A DNA stretch of 64,000 nucleotides from Rhizobium sp. Root274. GTDB taxonomy: Bacteria > Pseudomonadota > Alphaproteobacteria > Rhizobiales > Rhizobiaceae. Where the stretch lies: NCBI RefSeq assembly GCF_001429245.1, contig NZ_LMJE01000008.1:62001-126000 (forward strand), written 5' to 3'. Below the pieces are notes generated by a model. That model saw only the letters and a program-made list of their open reading frames with translations. It was not told where the DNA came from and searched no databases. This document shows, piece after piece, positions 8,792 to 21,922 of this stretch. Both the position numbers and the translations under genes were made by a program. Each line of letters begins with the position of its first letter. The first letter of the stretch is position 1.

Positions 8792-11402
8792 TGTTTACGA
8801 TCCTTCCCGGAACGACGATGATCTTCTTCGGTGCTTGACCGCCCAGCGCAGTGCGAACCGCATCGAGTTCAAGGACCGCTTCGCTGACGGCACTTTGATC
8901 CGCGTCACGGGCGATTGTCAATTCCGCCCGCTTCTTGCCGTTGATCTGCACAGGCAAGGTCACTTCGTTCTCTGCCACCAGAGCCTCGTCGTAACGCGGC
9001 CAAGAGGTCCGCGCCACCAGCTCGTCATTTCCCAGCAAGGTCCAGCATTCTTCGGCCAGATGCGGCGTCATTGGCGCAATCAGGTGTATGAGAATCTCGG
9101 CCGCATCCCTGACTGCACCCTTCAATGCCAAGTCGGCATTGCCGGCGGCGACTTGGGTAAAGGAGGATGCCAGCGAATTAACGAGTTCGTAGATCCGCGC
9201 GATAGCCTTGTTGAAAGCCAGTTTGTCGAGATCGCTCTGCACCGCCATCAGGGTCTTGTGCGCTGCGCGTGACACGTCCAGCCCTGCGCCTTCCTTAGCC
9301 GGATTCGCTGCAACTCCCCTCAATTCGGAAGCCGCTTCTGACAGCAGGCGCCAAACGCGCTGAACGAAGCGGTGAGCACCTTCAACCCCTGCCTCCGACC
9401 AGATCACATCCCGATCCGGCGGTGAATCCGACAGTACGAAGAAGCGAGCCGTGTCCGCACCATAAGAGGAGATGATGTCATCAGGGTCGACGACATTCTT
9501 CTTTGACTTTGACATCTTCTCGATGGAGCCAATGCGGGCTTCCTGACCGTTCGACGTCAGATAGGCCCGGCGGTTCCCGTCGATTTCCTCAATCCTCAGA
9601 TCGGCCGGGGCCACCCACTCCCGCTCGAGGCCTTCCCCGATGCTATAGGTCTCGTGCACCACCATGCCCTGGGTGAACAGACCCTTGAACGGTTCCTTGA
9701 TGTCGACATGGCCGGTCTCGCGCATCGCACGGGTAAAGAAGCGGGAATAGAGCAGATGAAGGATCGCATGCTCGATGCCGCCGATGTACTGGTCGACCGG
9801 TAGCCATTTGTTGGCCGCGGTGACGTCGGTCGGATTGTCTTCCCATGGTGCCGTAAAGCGGGCGTAATACCAGCTCGAATCGACGAACGTGTCCATCGTG
9901 TCTGTTTCACGCCGCGCATCCTTGCCGCAGCAGGGGCAGGCCACATGGCGCCACGTCGGATGGCGATCCAGCGGGTTGCCGGGCTTGTCAAAGGTGACGT
10001 CGTCGGGCAAGCGAACGGGCAGGTCCGCCTTCGGCACCGGCACGACGCCGCAATCGTCGCAATGGATAACGGGAATCGGGCAACCCCAATAACGCTGGCG
10101 CGAAATACCCCAGTCCCGCAGGCGGAAATTGACCTTACGCTCGCCCTGAGGGGCATCGCCAAGCATTTGACCGGTCAGACGCTTGGCCACTTCTTCGAAG
10201 GCTTCCGCCGTTGACAGGCCATCTAGGAAGCGGGAATTGATCATCACGCCGTCATCAGTGAAGGCGGTATCGCCGATCACGAAGGAGCCTGCGTCTCCTT
10301 CCTTCGGCATCACTACCGGAACCACTGGCAGATCATATTTGCGCGCGAAATCGAGGTCGCGCTGGTCGCCCGACGGGCAACCGAAGATCGCGCCGGTGCC
10401 ATATTCCATCAAGACAAAGTTGGCGACGTAGACCGGCAGTTCCCAATTGGGGTCAAGCGGGTGCTTGACACGGATGCCGGTGTCGATGCCCTTCTTCTCG
10501 GCAGTCTCCAGGGCTGCCAGGGACGTGCCGGCGTGCCGGGTCTCCTGGCAGAAGGCATCTACGTCGGGATTGGTCGCCGAGACTTCGCGCGCCATCGGAT
10601 GATCAGCGGCAATGGCCAGGAACGACGCGCCGAACAAGGTATCGGGGCGGGTCGTATAAACCGTAACTTCTTTTTCCTGGCTACCGGATGCGACTTCCCA
10701 GCGAACCAGCATGCCTTCCGAGCGGCCGATCCAGTTCTTCTGCATCAGCCGGACCTTTTCCGGCCATTGGTCGAGCTCATCCAGCGCATCGAGCAAGTCC
10801 TGGCTGAAGTCGGTGATCTTGAAGAACCACTGTGTCAATTCGCGCTGCTCAACAAGCGCACCTGAGCGCCAGCCGCGCCCGTCGATAACCTGCTCATTGG
10901 CGAGCACGGTCATGTCTTCGGGGTCCCAGTTGACCTTGGAATTTTTGCGGTAGACCAGACCCTTTTCCATGAAATCGAGGAAGAGGTGCTGCTGGCGATG
11001 GTAATATTCGACATCGCAGGTCGCGAATTCCCGGGACCAGTCCAGCGACAGGCCCATGGACTTCAGCTGGTCGCGCATCGTCGCGATGTTTTCGTAGGTC
11101 CAGGCCTTTGGGTGGACCTTGTTCTTCATTGCGGCGTTTTCCGCGGGCATGCCGAATGCGTCCCAACCCATCGGATGCAAGACATTATAGCCGCGCGCGC
11201 GCTTGTAGCGTGCAACAACGTCGCCCATGGCATAATTGCGCACATGGCCCATATGGATGCGTCCCGAGGGATAGGGGAACATCTCGAGTACGTAGTATTT
11301 CTCGCGCGGGTCCGCGTTGTCAGTCTCGAAGACCTTCTCCTCGGCCCATTTGGCCTGCCAACGGGGTTCGGCGTCGCGCGGGTTATAACGTTCGGTGGCC
11401 AT
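8781..11402 (-). CDS. leuS: Leucyl-tRNA synthetase
   Basis: Class Ia synthetase charging tRNA-Leu. The HIGH-type motif is [12 protein letters not shown] near residue 49 and the KMSKS loop is KMSKSKKN. In between lie a CP1 editing domain and a zinc-like CDDC/CPCC cluster. I chose ATG 11402 ([16 protein letters not shown]), giving 873 residues, the family length. The open frame runs a further 38 codons upstream to 11516, but those residues are not LeuS-like. First gene of leuS-lptE-holA. Confidence 0.96.
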   Translation of the reverse strand: MATERYNPRDAEPRWQAKWAEEKVFETDNADPREKYYVLEMFPYPSGRIHMGHVRNYAMGDVVARYKRARGYNVLHPMGWDAFGMPAENAAMKNKVHPKAWTYENIATMRDQLKSMGLSLDWSREFATCDVEYYHRQQHLFLDFMEKGLVYRKNSKVNWDPEDMTVLANEQVIDGRGWRSGALVEQRELTQWFFKITDFSQDLLDALDELDQWPEKVRLMQKNWIGRSEGMLVRWEVASGSQEKEVTVYTTRPDTLFGASFLAIAADHPMAREVSATNPDVDAFCQETRHAGTSLAALETAEKKGIDTGIRVKHPLDPNWELPVYVANFVLMEYGTGAIFGCPSGDQRDLDFARKYDLPVVPVVMPKEGDAGSFVIGDTAFTDDGVMINSRFLDGLSTAEAFEEVAKRLTGQMLGDAPQGERKVNFRLRDWGISRQRYWGCPIPVIHCDDCGVVPVPKADLPVRLPDDVTFDKPGNPLDRHPTWRHVACPCCGKDARRETDTMDTFVDSSWYYARFTAPWEDNPTDVTAANKWLPVDQYIGGIEHAILHLLYSRFFTRAMRETGHVDIKEPFKGLFTQGMVVHETYSIGEGLEREWVAPADLRIEEIDGNRRAYLTSNGQEARIGSIEKMSKSKKNVVDPDDIISSYGADTARFFVLSDSPPDRDVIWSEAGVEGAHRFVQRVWRLLSEAASELRGVAANPAKEGAGLDVSRAAHKTLMAVQSDLDKLAFNKAIARIYELVNSLASSFTQVAAGNADLALKGAVRDAAEILIHLIAPMTPHLAEECWTLLGNDELVARTSWPRYDEALVAENEVTLPVQINGKKRAELTIARDADQSAVSEAVLELDAVRTALGGQAPKKIIVVPGRIVNIVL

Positions 11403-11592
11403 GGATTGCAGTTCCGGAAATAGCGTCAAAAAGGAGGGCTGACCTTCATCATGAAACGGCCCAAGCGTCAAGTTTTTGAGGCGCTTCACTGATCGTCGAC
11501 TGCGCCGTCTTGCCATGCGGGGCCGAGGCGCTTAACCCATTGCCGATATGCATGATTGCCCCATATCGTGGGAAGCGTGACGAGGAATTGCA

Positions 11593-12252
11593 ATGTCTGT
11601 CGAACAGAGGCTGGGCGAGGTTCGCTCAAAGATCGCAGTGGCCGCCCGGGAATCGGGTCGTGAGCCGGATTCCATCCAACTGGTCGCGGTGTCCAAGACT
11701 TTTGACGCGCCCGACATCCTGCCGGCGATCGAAGCGGGTCAGAGGGTTTTCGGCGAAAATCGGGTTCAGGAGGCTCAAGGAAAATGGCCGGCGCTCAAGA
11801 CGGATACACCTGAGATCGAACTGCATCTGATTGGGCCGCTGCAGTCGAACAAGGCTGCTGATGCGGTTGCTCTGTTTGACGTGATTGAGAGTGTCGATCG
11901 TGAAAAGATTGCCCGCGCGTTGGCGGCGGAGATGGCTGCGCAGGGCCGCCAGTTGCGCGTTTATGTCCAGGTCAATACGGGGCTGGAGCCGCAGAAAGCC
12001 GGCATCGCACCAGACGATGTGGCAATTTTCGTGACAATGTGCCGCGAGGACTTGGGTCTGCAGGTCGAAGGGCTGATGTGCATTCCGCCGGTGGACGAGA
12101 ACCCGGGGCCACACTTTGCACTTCTCGCCAAGCTCGCTGGCGAAAACAACCTTGAAAAACTGTCCATGGGTATGTCGGGAGACTTCGAGACCGCCATCGC
12201 TTTTGGCGCCACCAGCGTTCGCGTCGGGTCTGCAATCCTCGGCAGCCGCTGA
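11593..12252 (+). CDS. Pyridoxal-phosphate homeostasis protein (YggS/PLPBP)
   Basis: Single-domain fold-type III PLP carrier of 219 residues. The PLP Schiff-base lysine is K35 in LVAVSKTF. Phosphate-binding and family motifs are FGENRVQEA, HLIGPLQSNK and the C-terminal LSMGMSGDFETAIAFG. It lies divergent from leuS across about 190 bp. The family balances PLP and amino/keto-acid pools rather than catalysing a known reaction. Confidence 0.94.
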   Translation: MSVEQRLGEVRSKIAVAARESGREPDSIQLVAVSKTFDAPDILPAIEAGQRVFGENRVQEAQGKWPALKTDTPEIELHLIGPLQSNKAADAVALFDVIESVDREKIARALAAEMAAQGRQLRVYVQVNTGLEPQKAGIAPDDVAIFVTMCREDLGLQVEGLMCIPPVDENPGPHFALLAKLAGENNLEKLSMGMSGDFETAIAFGATSVRVGSAILGSR

Positions 12253-12362
12253 GGGTTCTTAGACCTTCGGCATAGCGCTTTGGTCTGGCTTCTCACAGAA
12301 GGCCGGCAATCCTAAGATCGCGGCAAAGGCCGATGTGCCGGCCATGCCTTGGGAGGGTTGCC

Positions 12363-14297
12363 ATGCAGGAAAGCTATCTGGACATCTATTCCGGTTGGGA
12401 GGCGGATCCGCAAGCATTCTGGGCCAAGGCCGCCGAGGATATCCATTGGTACAATCCGCCGGGGGCGGTTTTCGACGAGACGATGGGCGCCTACGGACGC
12501 TGGTTTGTGAGAGGTCAGACCAACACCTGTTATAACTGCATCGACCGCCACATCGCAGCAGGCAGGGGGGACGAGACTGCCGTCATTTATGACAGCCCCA
12601 TGACCGGGCAGACCGCACGCTTCACTTACAACGACGCCTTGACCGAGGTTTCAGCCATTGCGGGCGTTCTGCGTAACCACGGGGTAATGAAGGGCGACCG
12701 GGTCATTATCTACATGCCCATGATTCCGGAGGCCGTCTTTGCGATGCTCGCCTGCGCGCGGATCGGCGCCGTTCATTCCGTCGTCTTCGGCGGATTTGCA
12801 GCTCATGAACTCGCCACCCGTATCGACGATTCCGGTGCCAAGGTTGTCATCGGGGCCAGCTGTGGGCTGGAACCGGGGCGGATCGTTCCCTACAAGCCGC
12901 TGCTCGATCAGGCGATCGACATGGCGAAGGTGAAGCCGGATTACTGCCTTGTGTTGCAGCGCGACCAATATCATGCGCCCCTGCGTTATGAGCACGGCGA
13001 TGTCGACCTGGCTCAGGCGATTGAACAAGAGAAGTTAACCGCCAATCTCGTCGAATGCGTTCCCGTTGAAGCGACTGACCCGCTCTACATCCTCTATACC
13101 TCAGGCACCACCGGTCAGCCCAAGGGCGTCGTTCGTGACACGGGCGGCCATATGGTCGCGCTCAACTGGACAATGCGTAATATCTACGGCGTGAAACCGG
13201 GCGAAGTGTTCTGGGCTGCATCGGATATCGGCTGGGTCGTCGGCCATTCCTACATTGTCTACGGGCCGCTTCTCGCCGGCAACGCGACAGTCATCTTCGA
13301 AGGCAAGCCGGTGGGGACGCCTGATGCCGGGACTTTCTGGCGCGTCGTCAGTGATCACGATGTGAAGGTGCTGTTTACGGCACCCACTGCGTTTCGGGCG
13401 ATCCGCCGCGACGATCCTGAGGGCGAACATATGGCCCGCTACGATCTTTCCGGATTGCGTGCACTCTTCCTGGCGGGTGAGCGCGCGGATCCGGAAACCC
13501 TGAAATGGGCCGAAGCAAAGCTCAAGATCCCGGTTATAGACCACTGGTGGCAAACCGAGACGGGTTGGGCCATAGCGGCCAATCCGGCCGGGCTGGGGCT
13601 GCTTCCCGTCAAGCATGGCTCGCCAACCAAGCCCATGCCGGGGTATGCGCTGGATGTGCTGGATGACGCGGGCCACCCCGTTCCACCGGGCACTCTTGGC
13701 AATATCGTGGCGAAGCTTCCGCTACCCCCGGGTTGCCTGGTGTCATTCTGGAATGCGGACGAGCGGTTCCGGGCGGCCTGCCTGGAAGAGTTCCCGGGGT
13801 ACTACAAGACTGCGGACGCCGGGATCGTCGATGAGGACGGCTATGTCTTCGTCATGGCGCGCACGGATGACATCATCAACTGCGCAGGGCATCGTCTGTC
13901 GACCGGCGGCATGGAAGAAGTTTGTGCCATGCATCCGGATGTCGCCGAATGCGCCGTCATCGGTATCGCCGACGAGTTGAAGGGTCAGATCCCGTGCGGG
14001 TTCCTTGTTCTCAAGAAGAATGTCCACCGCGACCATGCCGTGATCGCAAAGGAGGTCGTCCAGCTCGTACGGGACGAGATCGGACCTGTTGCCGCCTTCA
14101 AGATGGTTCTGATGGTTGATCGTCTGCCGAAGACGCGATCCGGCAAAATCTTGCGTGGGACGATGCAGAAGATCGCCGACGGTCTGCCGTGGAAGATGCC
14201 GGCAACGATCGATGATCCGGCAATTCTTGATGAGATTACGGCCGTTCTGCAAGCCCATGGCCAGGTGCCCGTCGCTGTCAAGGCTGCGGCCGGCTGA
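12363..14297 (+). CDS. prpE: Propionyl-CoA synthetase-like acyl-CoA synthetase (PrpE family)
   Basis: AMP-forming acid:CoA ligase of 644 residues. The N-terminal ACAS domain has NTCYNCIDRH, the P-loop-like YILYTSGTTGQPKG, WWQTETG, and the C-terminal RSGKILRGTMQ with the conserved acetylatable lysine. GVVRDTGGH after the P-loop and the SGWEADPQAFW start resemble PrpE more than Acs, suggesting propionate or another short acid as substrate; substrate choice cannot be proved here. ATG 12363 follows GGGAGGG at 12351-12357. A terminator follows. Confidence 0.85.
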   Translation: MQESYLDIYSGWEADPQAFWAKAAEDIHWYNPPGAVFDETMGAYGRWFVRGQTNTCYNCIDRHIAAGRGDETAVIYDSPMTGQTARFTYNDALTEVSAIAGVLRNHGVMKGDRVIIYMPMIPEAVFAMLACARIGAVHSVVFGGFAAHELATRIDDSGAKVVIGASCGLEPGRIVPYKPLLDQAIDMAKVKPDYCLVLQRDQYHAPLRYEHGDVDLAQAIEQEKLTANLVECVPVEATDPLYILYTSGTTGQPKGVVRDTGGHMVALNWTMRNIYGVKPGEVFWAASDIGWVVGHSYIVYGPLLAGNATVIFEGKPVGTPDAGTFWRVVSDHDVKVLFTAPTAFRAIRRDDPEGEHMARYDLSGLRALFLAGERADPETLKWAEAKLKIPVIDHWWQTETGWAIAANPAGLGLLPVKHGSPTKPMPGYALDVLDDAGHPVPPGTLGNIVAKLPLPPGCLVSFWNADERFRAACLEEFPGYYKTADAGIVDEDGYVFVMARTDDIINCAGHRLSTGGMEEVCAMHPDVAECAVIGIADELKGQIPCGFLVLKKNVHRDHAVIAKEVVQLVRDEIGPVAAFKMVLMVDRLPKTRSGKILRGTMQKIADGLPWKMPATIDDPAILDEITAVLQAHGQVPVAVKAAAG

Positions 14298-14330
14298 CCG
14301 GCTAGCGCTCAACTTGCTGCCGGCTCTGAT

Positions 14331-14367
14331 AAAAAAAGACCCCGGTCACCAGATGGTGCCGGGGGTC
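14331..14367 (-). terminator. Intrinsic terminator between prpE and trcR
   Basis: GACCCCGG...CACC pairs with GGTG...CCGGGGGTC around an AGAT loop, with two small bulges. Read on the minus strand the hairpin is followed by seven T, so it terminates trcR. On the + strand it may also help end prpE, though no long T-run follows. Confidence 0.8.
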
Positions 14368-14391
14368 TTCCTGGTGATTGCCGTATGAGGC

Positions 14392-15099
14392 TCAGTACTG
14401 GTCGTCTTCGTCGTCATTGCGACGGTCTGACTTGAGCGACTGGAGTTTGGCGAAAACGGCGTTGGCGTCGATTTCCTTTTCCTTCTCTTCCTCGCGGCCA
14501 TAGCCGAAGGGGAGGTTTTCCGTTTCGAGGGTCGACTGCAACGTGGCGCCAAGTTCAGCCGCGGTGGGCAGCGGACGGCCCTTCGACGCCTTTTCCACTT
14601 CCAGATCGAGATCGATCTGGCTGCAAAGGCCGAGTGTCACCGGGTCCATCGGCGCGAGGTTGGTGGAGTTCCAGTGAGTCCGCTCGCGGATCTGTTCGAT
14701 TGTCGACTTGGTCGTGCCGACGAGACGCGAGATCTGGGCGTCCTTCAGTTCCGGATGATTGCGAACCAGCCAAAGAATGGCATTGGGGCGGTCCTGGCGC
14801 TTGGAGACTGGGGTGTAACGCGGGCCGCGACGCTTGGAATCCGGCACGCGTACCTTTGGTTCCGAAAGCTTGAGCTTGTGGTTCGGGTCCTTCTCGGCCT
14901 TGACGATCTCGTCACGCGACAGCTGGCCGGTGGCGATCGGATCGAGACCCTTGATGCCCTGGGCTGCTTCGCCGTCTGCAATCGCTTTCACTTCGAGCGG
15001 ATGCAGTTTGCAGAACTGCGCAATCTGGTCGAATGACAGCGCGGTGTTGTCGACGAGCCATACGGCAGTCGCCTTCGGCATGAGCAGTGTCTGGGCCAT
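14392..15099 (-). CDS. trcR: Cell cycle transcriptional regulator TrcR (DUF1013)
   Basis: 235-residue protein of the DUF1013 family restricted to alphaproteobacteria. An N-terminal segment MPKATAVWLVDNTALSFDQIAQFC and a central HTH-like region (AQISRLVGTTKSTIEQIRERTHW) are the family hallmarks. The C-terminus is acidic and charged (RRNDDEDDQY). The family is named TrcR after its role in cell-cycle transcription in alphaproteobacteria. It lies between two acyl-CoA synthetase genes, transcribed towards prpE and divergent from acsA. Confidence 0.85.
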   Translation of the reverse strand: MAQTLLMPKATAVWLVDNTALSFDQIAQFCKLHPLEVKAIADGEAAQGIKGLDPIATGQLSRDEIVKAEKDPNHKLKLSEPKVRVPDSKRRGPRYTPVSKRQDRPNAILWLVRNHPELKDAQISRLVGTTKSTIEQIRERTHWNSTNLAPMDPVTLGLCSQIDLDLEVEKASKGRPLPTAAELGATLQSTLETENLPFGYGREEEKEKEIDANAVFAKLQSLKSDRRNDDEDDQY

Positions 15100-15331
15100 G
15101 GATACAATCCTTCTGAACGTCCGCGCCGGTTGTCGCGAGCCGTGGGTTTAAACCACTATTTCCGGGAATTCGGCGTCCTTATAGCGATAATGTAACGAAA
15201 TTGCAATTCTCCAAGACACGAATGACCTTTGTCTAATTGCTGGCTGAATTTCTCCTGATATGAATAGCCGCAATAGGCCGGGGAGGACGGTCCTGGTCAT
15301 TTGGAGTGGCCCGTCAACATGGGAGGAATTC

Positions 15332-17284
<1,953 letters not shown>

Positions 17285-17294
17285 GTGATACCTG

Positions 17295-17325
17295 CATCCG
17301 GCGTCTCTTGGACGCCGGATGTTTT
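17295..17325 (+). terminator. Intrinsic terminator of acsA
   Basis: Perfect 11-bp stem CATCCGGCGTC / GACGCCGGATG around TCTTG, then TTTT, beginning 10 nt after the acsA stop. Confidence 0.92.
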
Positions 17326-17342
17326 CCTGTCTGCAGTCAGCA

Positions 17343-17378
17343 AAAAGCCCGAAGGTTGGTCTCAACCTTCGGGCTTTT
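17343..17378. terminator. Bidirectional terminator between acsA and bfr
   Basis: Perfect 16-bp stem AAAAGCCCGAAGGTTG / CAACCTTCGGGCTTTT with a GTCT loop. A-tract before and T-tract after make it usable from both strands, so it serves convergent acsA and bfr. Confidence 0.93.
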
Positions 17379-17432
17379 GCAATTCGGTTCGGCTGGATCG
17401 GCGGCGCGATGGCGCCTGCCGACTTAAGCCTG

Positions 17433-17918
17433 TTATTCGGCAGAATCCGCCGATTCGGCGTTGAGCAGGCCGTATTTCTCTTCGCCAATCTTGGCGAGCA
17501 GATCCAATTGGGTTTCGAGGAAATCGATATGGCCTTCTTCATCCATGAGCAGAGTTTCGAATAGCTTCATCGACACATAATCGCCGGCAGCATGACAGAT
17601 GTCGCGCGAGGCCTTGTAGGCGGTGCGTGCGTCGTGCTCGCCGGCTAGATCGGCTTCGAGCACTTCCTTGACATTCTGGCCGATACGCAGCGGCGCGACG
17701 GTCTGCAGATTGGGATGGCCCTCAAGGAAGATGATGCGGTCGATGATCTTGTCAGCGTGCTGCATTTCCTCGATCGATTCAGCCCGCTCCTTCTTTGCGA
17801 GCTTCGTGTAGCCCCAGTCGTTGAGCAGGCGGTAATGCAGCCAGTACTGGTTGACAGCGCCGAGCTCGAGAAACAGCGCTTCGTTGAGCTGCTCAATGAC
17901 CTTGGGATCACCCTTCAT
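17433..17918 (-). CDS. bfr: Bacterioferritin
   Basis: 24-mer haem-containing iron-storage protein of 161 residues. All six dinuclear ferroxidase ligands are present at their standard positions: E18, E51, H54, E94, E127 and H130. The haem-ligating M52 is present too (EEMQHADK). Bfd, the partner ferredoxin that releases the iron, is encoded upstream on the same strand. A palindrome fitting the Irr box lies about 70 nt before the start. Confidence 0.97.
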   Translation of the reverse strand: MKGDPKVIEQLNEALFLELGAVNQYWLHYRLLNDWGYTKLAKKERAESIEEMQHADKIIDRIIFLEGHPNLQTVAPLRIGQNVKEVLEADLAGEHDARTAYKASRDICHAAGDYVSMKLFETLLMDEEGHIDFLETQLDLLAKIGEEKYGLLNAESADSAE

Positions 17919-17988
17919 CTTTGTCGTCCTTTGCGTGAGTGTAATTCGGGAACACTAGCGTCGACGGGGCGATCTGTCGAGATGCCTT

Positions 17989-18005
17989 TTTAGAAGGATT
18001 CTAAT
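17989..18005. promoter_or_regulatory. Probable Irr box (iron-control element) upstream of bfr
   Basis: TTTAGAA-GGA-TTCTAAT, a nearly perfect inverted repeat matching the rhizobial iron-control element TTTAGAA-N3-TTCTAAA at all but one base. It lies 71 nt upstream of the bfr start. Irr is the haem-responsive Fur-family regulator of Rhizobiales, and bfr is a known type of target. Confidence 0.7.
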
Positions 18006-18124
18006 TCGGATGCTTAAGCAAAGCGATGCCTTCGTCACTCGAACGTGTCTGGCACAAGGCAGCGATCAAGCGTCAATCGCTGACGTCGTATCCTAAGACT
18101 TTATTCGGAGATATTGGAGATAAA

Positions 18125-18472
18125 TCAGCCTGCGCGACGGGCTGCGAGCATGGCATGGCGGCGCTCTGCGAGCGCAGCTTTCTGCTCTTCATGGAAGAGC
18201 TTCAGGCGTTCCATGAAATTGACGACCTTGGTCTCTTCGGTCTTGCGTGCCGCATGGTATTCCGCGGTGGTCTTGATGATCAGGTCGACCACGTTCGGGA
18301 AACAGCCACAGCAGCGGCCCCGTTTGCCCATGGCATGATAGACTTTGCCCGGGACGATCAGCTGCCAACAGTCTTCATCAAGCAGTTCATTAATGACCGC
18401 CTTGATGTCCTTGTCGGTGATGTAATTACAGCTGCAGACCAGCATGGGATCGGGAACCGTCAAACATGACAC
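18125..18472 (-). CDS. bfd: Bacterioferritin-associated ferredoxin (BFD-like [2Fe-2S] protein)
   Basis: 115-residue protein with the BFD-type [2Fe-2S] cysteines: CSC near residue 13 and CCGC near residue 55, in the expected C-x-C...C-x2-C layout. It carries a helical charged C-terminal extension beyond the roughly 64-residue Bfd core. Bfd donates electrons to bacterioferritin to mobilise iron. AGGAGAG spaced 7 nt before GTG 18472 favours that start; the more conserved-looking MLVCSCN start (ATG 18445) has no ribosome binding site. It is upstream of bfr with a 206-nt gap holding the Irr box. Confidence 0.85.
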   Translation of the reverse strand: MSCLTVPDPMLVCSCNYITDKDIKAVINELLDEDCWQLIVPGKVYHAMGKRGRCCGCFPNVVDLIIKTTAEYHAARKTEETKVVNFMERLKLFHEEQKAALAERRHAMLAARRAG

Positions 18473-18544
18473 TTACTCTCTCCTTTCTGGTAAACCTTAT
18501 GCTCTTTGTCAAGAAAATTCGCAGACACGTCAGCTGTCCAACTG

Positions 18545-21500
18545 TCAGTGGAAATTGCGTCCCTTGGGCAAAAGATCGGCCATGGCACTTCGACGTGGAT
18601 GGCCGGGAGGCGGGGCCGCCACGACCGGAGGTGCTTGTTTCTGGCGCATTACCTGGCGCTGATCGACACCCGGCCGGCGAACCTCGTCGGCATGCGCGAG
18701 GGTGCTGAACGCTGCCACATCTTTCTGCAGCAGGCCGAGGCGTTGTGTCGCATCCACCAGATGGTCGGCAACCACATGGATCACGCCATGGGCCTTTTGC
18801 AGCCGGCCGCGAAGACAAACGAGACGCGCGCCCATTACGACGCGTCTATAGCGCTCGAAGATCTTGGGCCAGACAATGACATTCATCGTGCCCGTTTCGT
18901 CCTCAAGCGTCATGAAAATTACGCCCTTCGCCGAACCTGGCCGTTGGCGCACCAGGACCAACCCTGCCACGGTGACTTTGGCGCCATGGGGCAGGTTCTC
19001 CAGATCCAAGGCCGACTTCAATCCGGCCTTTCTCATGTCTGGGCGCAGAAAAGAAATAGGATGGGCCTTCAGCGAGAAAGTAAGGGTTCGATAATCGCTC
19101 AAGACCTCCTCCCCCGGCAGCATGCGCGGCAGTGCAACCTCGGCCTCTTGTTGCAGGTTTTCGAGTGGTGCCGTCTCGAAAAGTGGCAAAACCTCGATGG
19201 CCGCTTGTGCATCGAGCGCCTGAGCTGCCCACAAAGCGTCGCGGCGGGACAGGCCAAGGGAGGAAAAGGCGTCGGCATCGGCCAGTTTCTCGATGACGCT
19301 GCGGGGAAGGCGGGTGCGCAGCCAAAGATCGCGGACAGAATCATAGCCTTCCCCCCTGCACGCCACCAGATGCTCCATATCCGCTTGGGACAGCCCCTTG
19401 ATCTGGCGGAAGCCGAGGCGCACGGCTTTTCTGGTCTTGATCACGGAAGTCATGGAACAGTGACGCGGTGCGATCCGATTGGGATCAAAGGCGGGGATCC
19501 CATCGACCCCGGCTTCGAGCCCACAGTCCCAGTGGGAATGATTGACATCGACCGGTCGCATGTCGACGCCATGTTCACGGGCATCCCGCACCAGCTGGGC
19601 CGGCGCATAAAAGCCCATGGGCTGGGAGTTCAGGATCGCGGCGCAGAAAACGTCGGGATAATAGGCCTTGAACCAGCAGGACACGTAAACCAGCAGGGCA
19701 AAAGAGGCTGCATGGCTTTCGGGAAAGCCGTATTCGCCGAAACCTTCGATCTGGCTGAAGCAGCGGGCGGCAAATTCCGGATCGTAATTGCGTGCGACCA
19801 TGCCCTCGATCATGCGCTTTTGAAAGCTTGAGACCTGACCGGTACGACGGAAGGTAGCCATGGCACGGCGCAATTTGTCGGCTTCAGCCGGCGTGAAGCC
19901 GGCAGCCGTAATGGCAATCTGCATTGCCTGTTCCTGGAAGAGAGGCACACCCAGCGTGCGCTCCAGCACACCGCGTAGTTCCGGGCTCGGATAATCTATC
20001 TTCCGGCCAGCAAGTTCGTCCTCCCGGCGCTTGAGATAGGGATGAACCATGTTGCCCTGGATCGGGCCGGGTCGGACAATGGCGACCTCAATGACGAGGT
20101 CGTAGAATTTGCGGGGTTTGAGCCGCGGCAGCATGCTCATCTGGGCGCGGCTCTCGATCTGAAAGACGCCGAGTGTGTCTGCCCGGCAGATCATGTCGTA
20201 GACCTCAGGTTGCTGGTCCGCGTTGACCGAAGCGAGGCTCTCATGGCGTTCGTAATGCTTCGACAGAAGAGCGAAGGCTTTGGCGAGGCAGGTCAGCATG
20301 CCGAGAGCCAGCACGTCGATTTTGAGGATTTTCAGCGTGTCCAGGTCATCCTTGTCCCACTCGACCATATAGCGACCATCGGCCGTGTTCATGATCGGCA
20401 CGACTTCATCCAGCCGGTCGCGGGTGATGACGAAGCCCCCGACATGCTGAGAAAGATGGCGCGGGAAACCTTGCAGGGCCTGAGCATAGGCAAGCACCCG
20501 GCGCGTGGTAGGATCCTTCAGATCGAGCCCGGCGGCATTCGCCTGTTCCTCGGTAAAATCGCTCGTCCACCAACCCCAGATCGAACCAGCCAGAGCGGAC
20601 TGGACATCCTCGGACAGACCAAAGGCTTTTGCCACTTCGCGGCCGGCCGAGCGTGCGCGGTAACTGATGACGGCAGCCGTGAGCGCCGCATGTTCACGGC
20701 CATAAGTCTGATAGATGAACTGAATCACATCCTCCCGCTTCTCATGCTCGAAATCCACGTCGATATCGGGTGGTTCGTCACGCTCAGTGGAGATGAAGCG
20801 ATCAAACAGAAGTGTCGTCTTTTGCGGATCGACCTCTGTAATGCCAAGGCAGAAACAGACAGCGGAGTTGGCCGCCGACCCCCGCCCCTGGCAAAGGATT
20901 CCGCTCTCGCGGGCGTGACTGACGATGCGGTAGACAGTTAGAAAGTAGGGCTCGTAGCGCTTCTCGGCGATCAGTTTCAGCTCGTAATCGAGTAAGCCGA
21001 GCACCTTTTCCGGAATGCCTTCGGCATAACGGTTCCTGGCGCCTTCATAGGTCAATCGGCGCAAGGCCAGCGCGGGCGATTCTCCTCCGAAGCTTTCGTC
21101 GGGATATTGATGCGCCAGTTCATCGAGTGAAAAATTGAGCCGGCTAAAAAACTTGATGTTATTGGTGATGGCCTCCGGATACCCCCGCAGAAGTCGGGAC
21201 ATCTCGCGCCCACTTTTCAAATGGCGTTCGGCATGAGCATGCAGTCGGAACCCGGCTTCCGCTACCCCCACATGCTCACGGATGGCAACAACCACGTCGG
21301 CGAGAGGTTTCCGCTCCGGTGCGTGATAGAGGGCGTCATTGGTGGCAACCAATGGCAGGCACAGGTTGCGGCTGATGAGTTCCAGTTCTGCAAATGTCTT
21401 GCGATCCAATCCGTCATGGCGTGGGGTGAGGGCAAGATGAAGCGTGTCCTTCAAGGTCGGCAGCAGGCTTTGCAGACGAAGCTCAAGAGCTTTGCTGTCA

Positions 21501-21922
21501 GCCACGTCCGGCAAGGGTGGCGACATGGCGACAAAGAGGAGATTGCCGGACCATTCCAGGAGGTCTGCCTGGTAGAGCGTGCAGACGCCTTTTTGCGAGC
21601 GCAGATTTCCAACACTCAGCAAGCGACAGAGATTGCCCCAGCCTTTCCGATCGATGGGATAAGCAAGCAGTTCCGGCGTGTCGTCGGCGAAAACAAGACG
21701 CGCTCCGGGCCGGAAGGCAAGACCCTTCTGCTTGGCCGAGGCATGCAGGCGCACGACACCAGCGACCGTATTCACGTCGGCAAGCCCGATGCCGTCAAGA
21801 CCCAGTTCCAAAGCCTGTAAGACGAGTTCCTCGGCGTGGGATGCTCCATCGAGGAAGGAAAAATTGCTCTTCAGACCAATCTCGTAAAAACAGGGGCCGG
21901 TTGCTGGAAAAGAGGGTGTCAT
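18545..21922 (-). CDS. dnaE2: Error-prone DNA polymerase DnaE2 (ImuC)
   Basis: C-family polymerase that acts with ImuA and ImuB in damage-induced mutagenesis. 1125 residues: N-terminal PHP domain ([17 protein letters not shown]), palm catalytic motif [13 protein letters not shown], finger motifs ([19 protein letters not shown]) and a C-terminal OB fold ([28 protein letters not shown]). It ends before the tau-binding tail of true DnaE1. It overlaps imuB by 4 nt and is the third gene of the SOS operon. Confidence 0.95.
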   Translation of the reverse strand: MTPSFPATGPCFYEIGLKSNFSFLDGASHAEELVLQALELGLDGIGLADVNTVAGVVRLHASAKQKGLAFRPGARLVFADDTPELLAYPIDRKGWGNLCRLLSVGNLRSQKGVCTLYQADLLEWSGNLLFVAMSPPLPDVADSKALELRLQSLLPTLKDTLHLALTPRHDGLDRKTFAELELISRNLCLPLVATNDALYHAPERKPLADVVVAIREHVGVAEAGFRLHAHAERHLKSGREMSRLLRGYPEAITNNIKFFSRLNFSLDELAHQYPDESFGGESPALALRRLTYEGARNRYAEGIPEKVLGLLDYELKLIAEKRYEPYFLTVYRIVSHARESGILCQGRGSAANSAVCFCLGITEVDPQKTTLLFDRFISTERDEPPDIDVDFEHEKREDVIQFIYQTYGREHAALTAAVISYRARSAGREVAKAFGLSEDVQSALAGSIWGWWTSDFTEEQANAAGLDLKDPTTRRVLAYAQALQGFPRHLSQHVGGFVITRDRLDEVVPIMNTADGRYMVEWDKDDLDTLKILKIDVLALGMLTCLAKAFALLSKHYERHESLASVNADQQPEVYDMICRADTLGVFQIESRAQMSMLPRLKPRKFYDLVIEVAIVRPGPIQGNMVHPYLKRREDELAGRKIDYPSPELRGVLERTLGVPLFQEQAMQIAITAAGFTPAEADKLRRAMATFRRTGQVSSFQKRMIEGMVARNYDPEFAARCFSQIEGFGEYGFPESHAASFALLVYVSCWFKAYYPDVFCAAILNSQPMGFYAPAQLVRDAREHGVDMRPVDVNHSHWDCGLEAGVDGIPAFDPNRIAPRHCSMTSVIKTRKAVRLGFRQIKGLSQADMEHLVACRGEGYDSVRDLWLRTRLPRSVIEKLADADAFSSLGLSRRDALWAAQALDAQAAIEVLPLFETAPLENLQQEAEVALPRMLPGEEVLSDYRTLTFSLKAHPISFLRPDMRKAGLKSALDLENLPHGAKVTVAGLVLVRQRPGSAKGVIFMTLEDETGTMNVIVWPKIFERYRRVVMGARLVCLRGRLQKAHGVIHVVADHLVDATQRLGLLQKDVAAFSTLAHADEVRRPGVDQRQVMRQKQAPPVVAAPPPGHPRRSAMADLLPKGRNFH

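Noticed and set aside
18506..21820. Long + strand frames (441, 299 and 199 codons)
   Set aside because: They are shadows opposite dnaE2, whose catalytic motifs are intact throughout.
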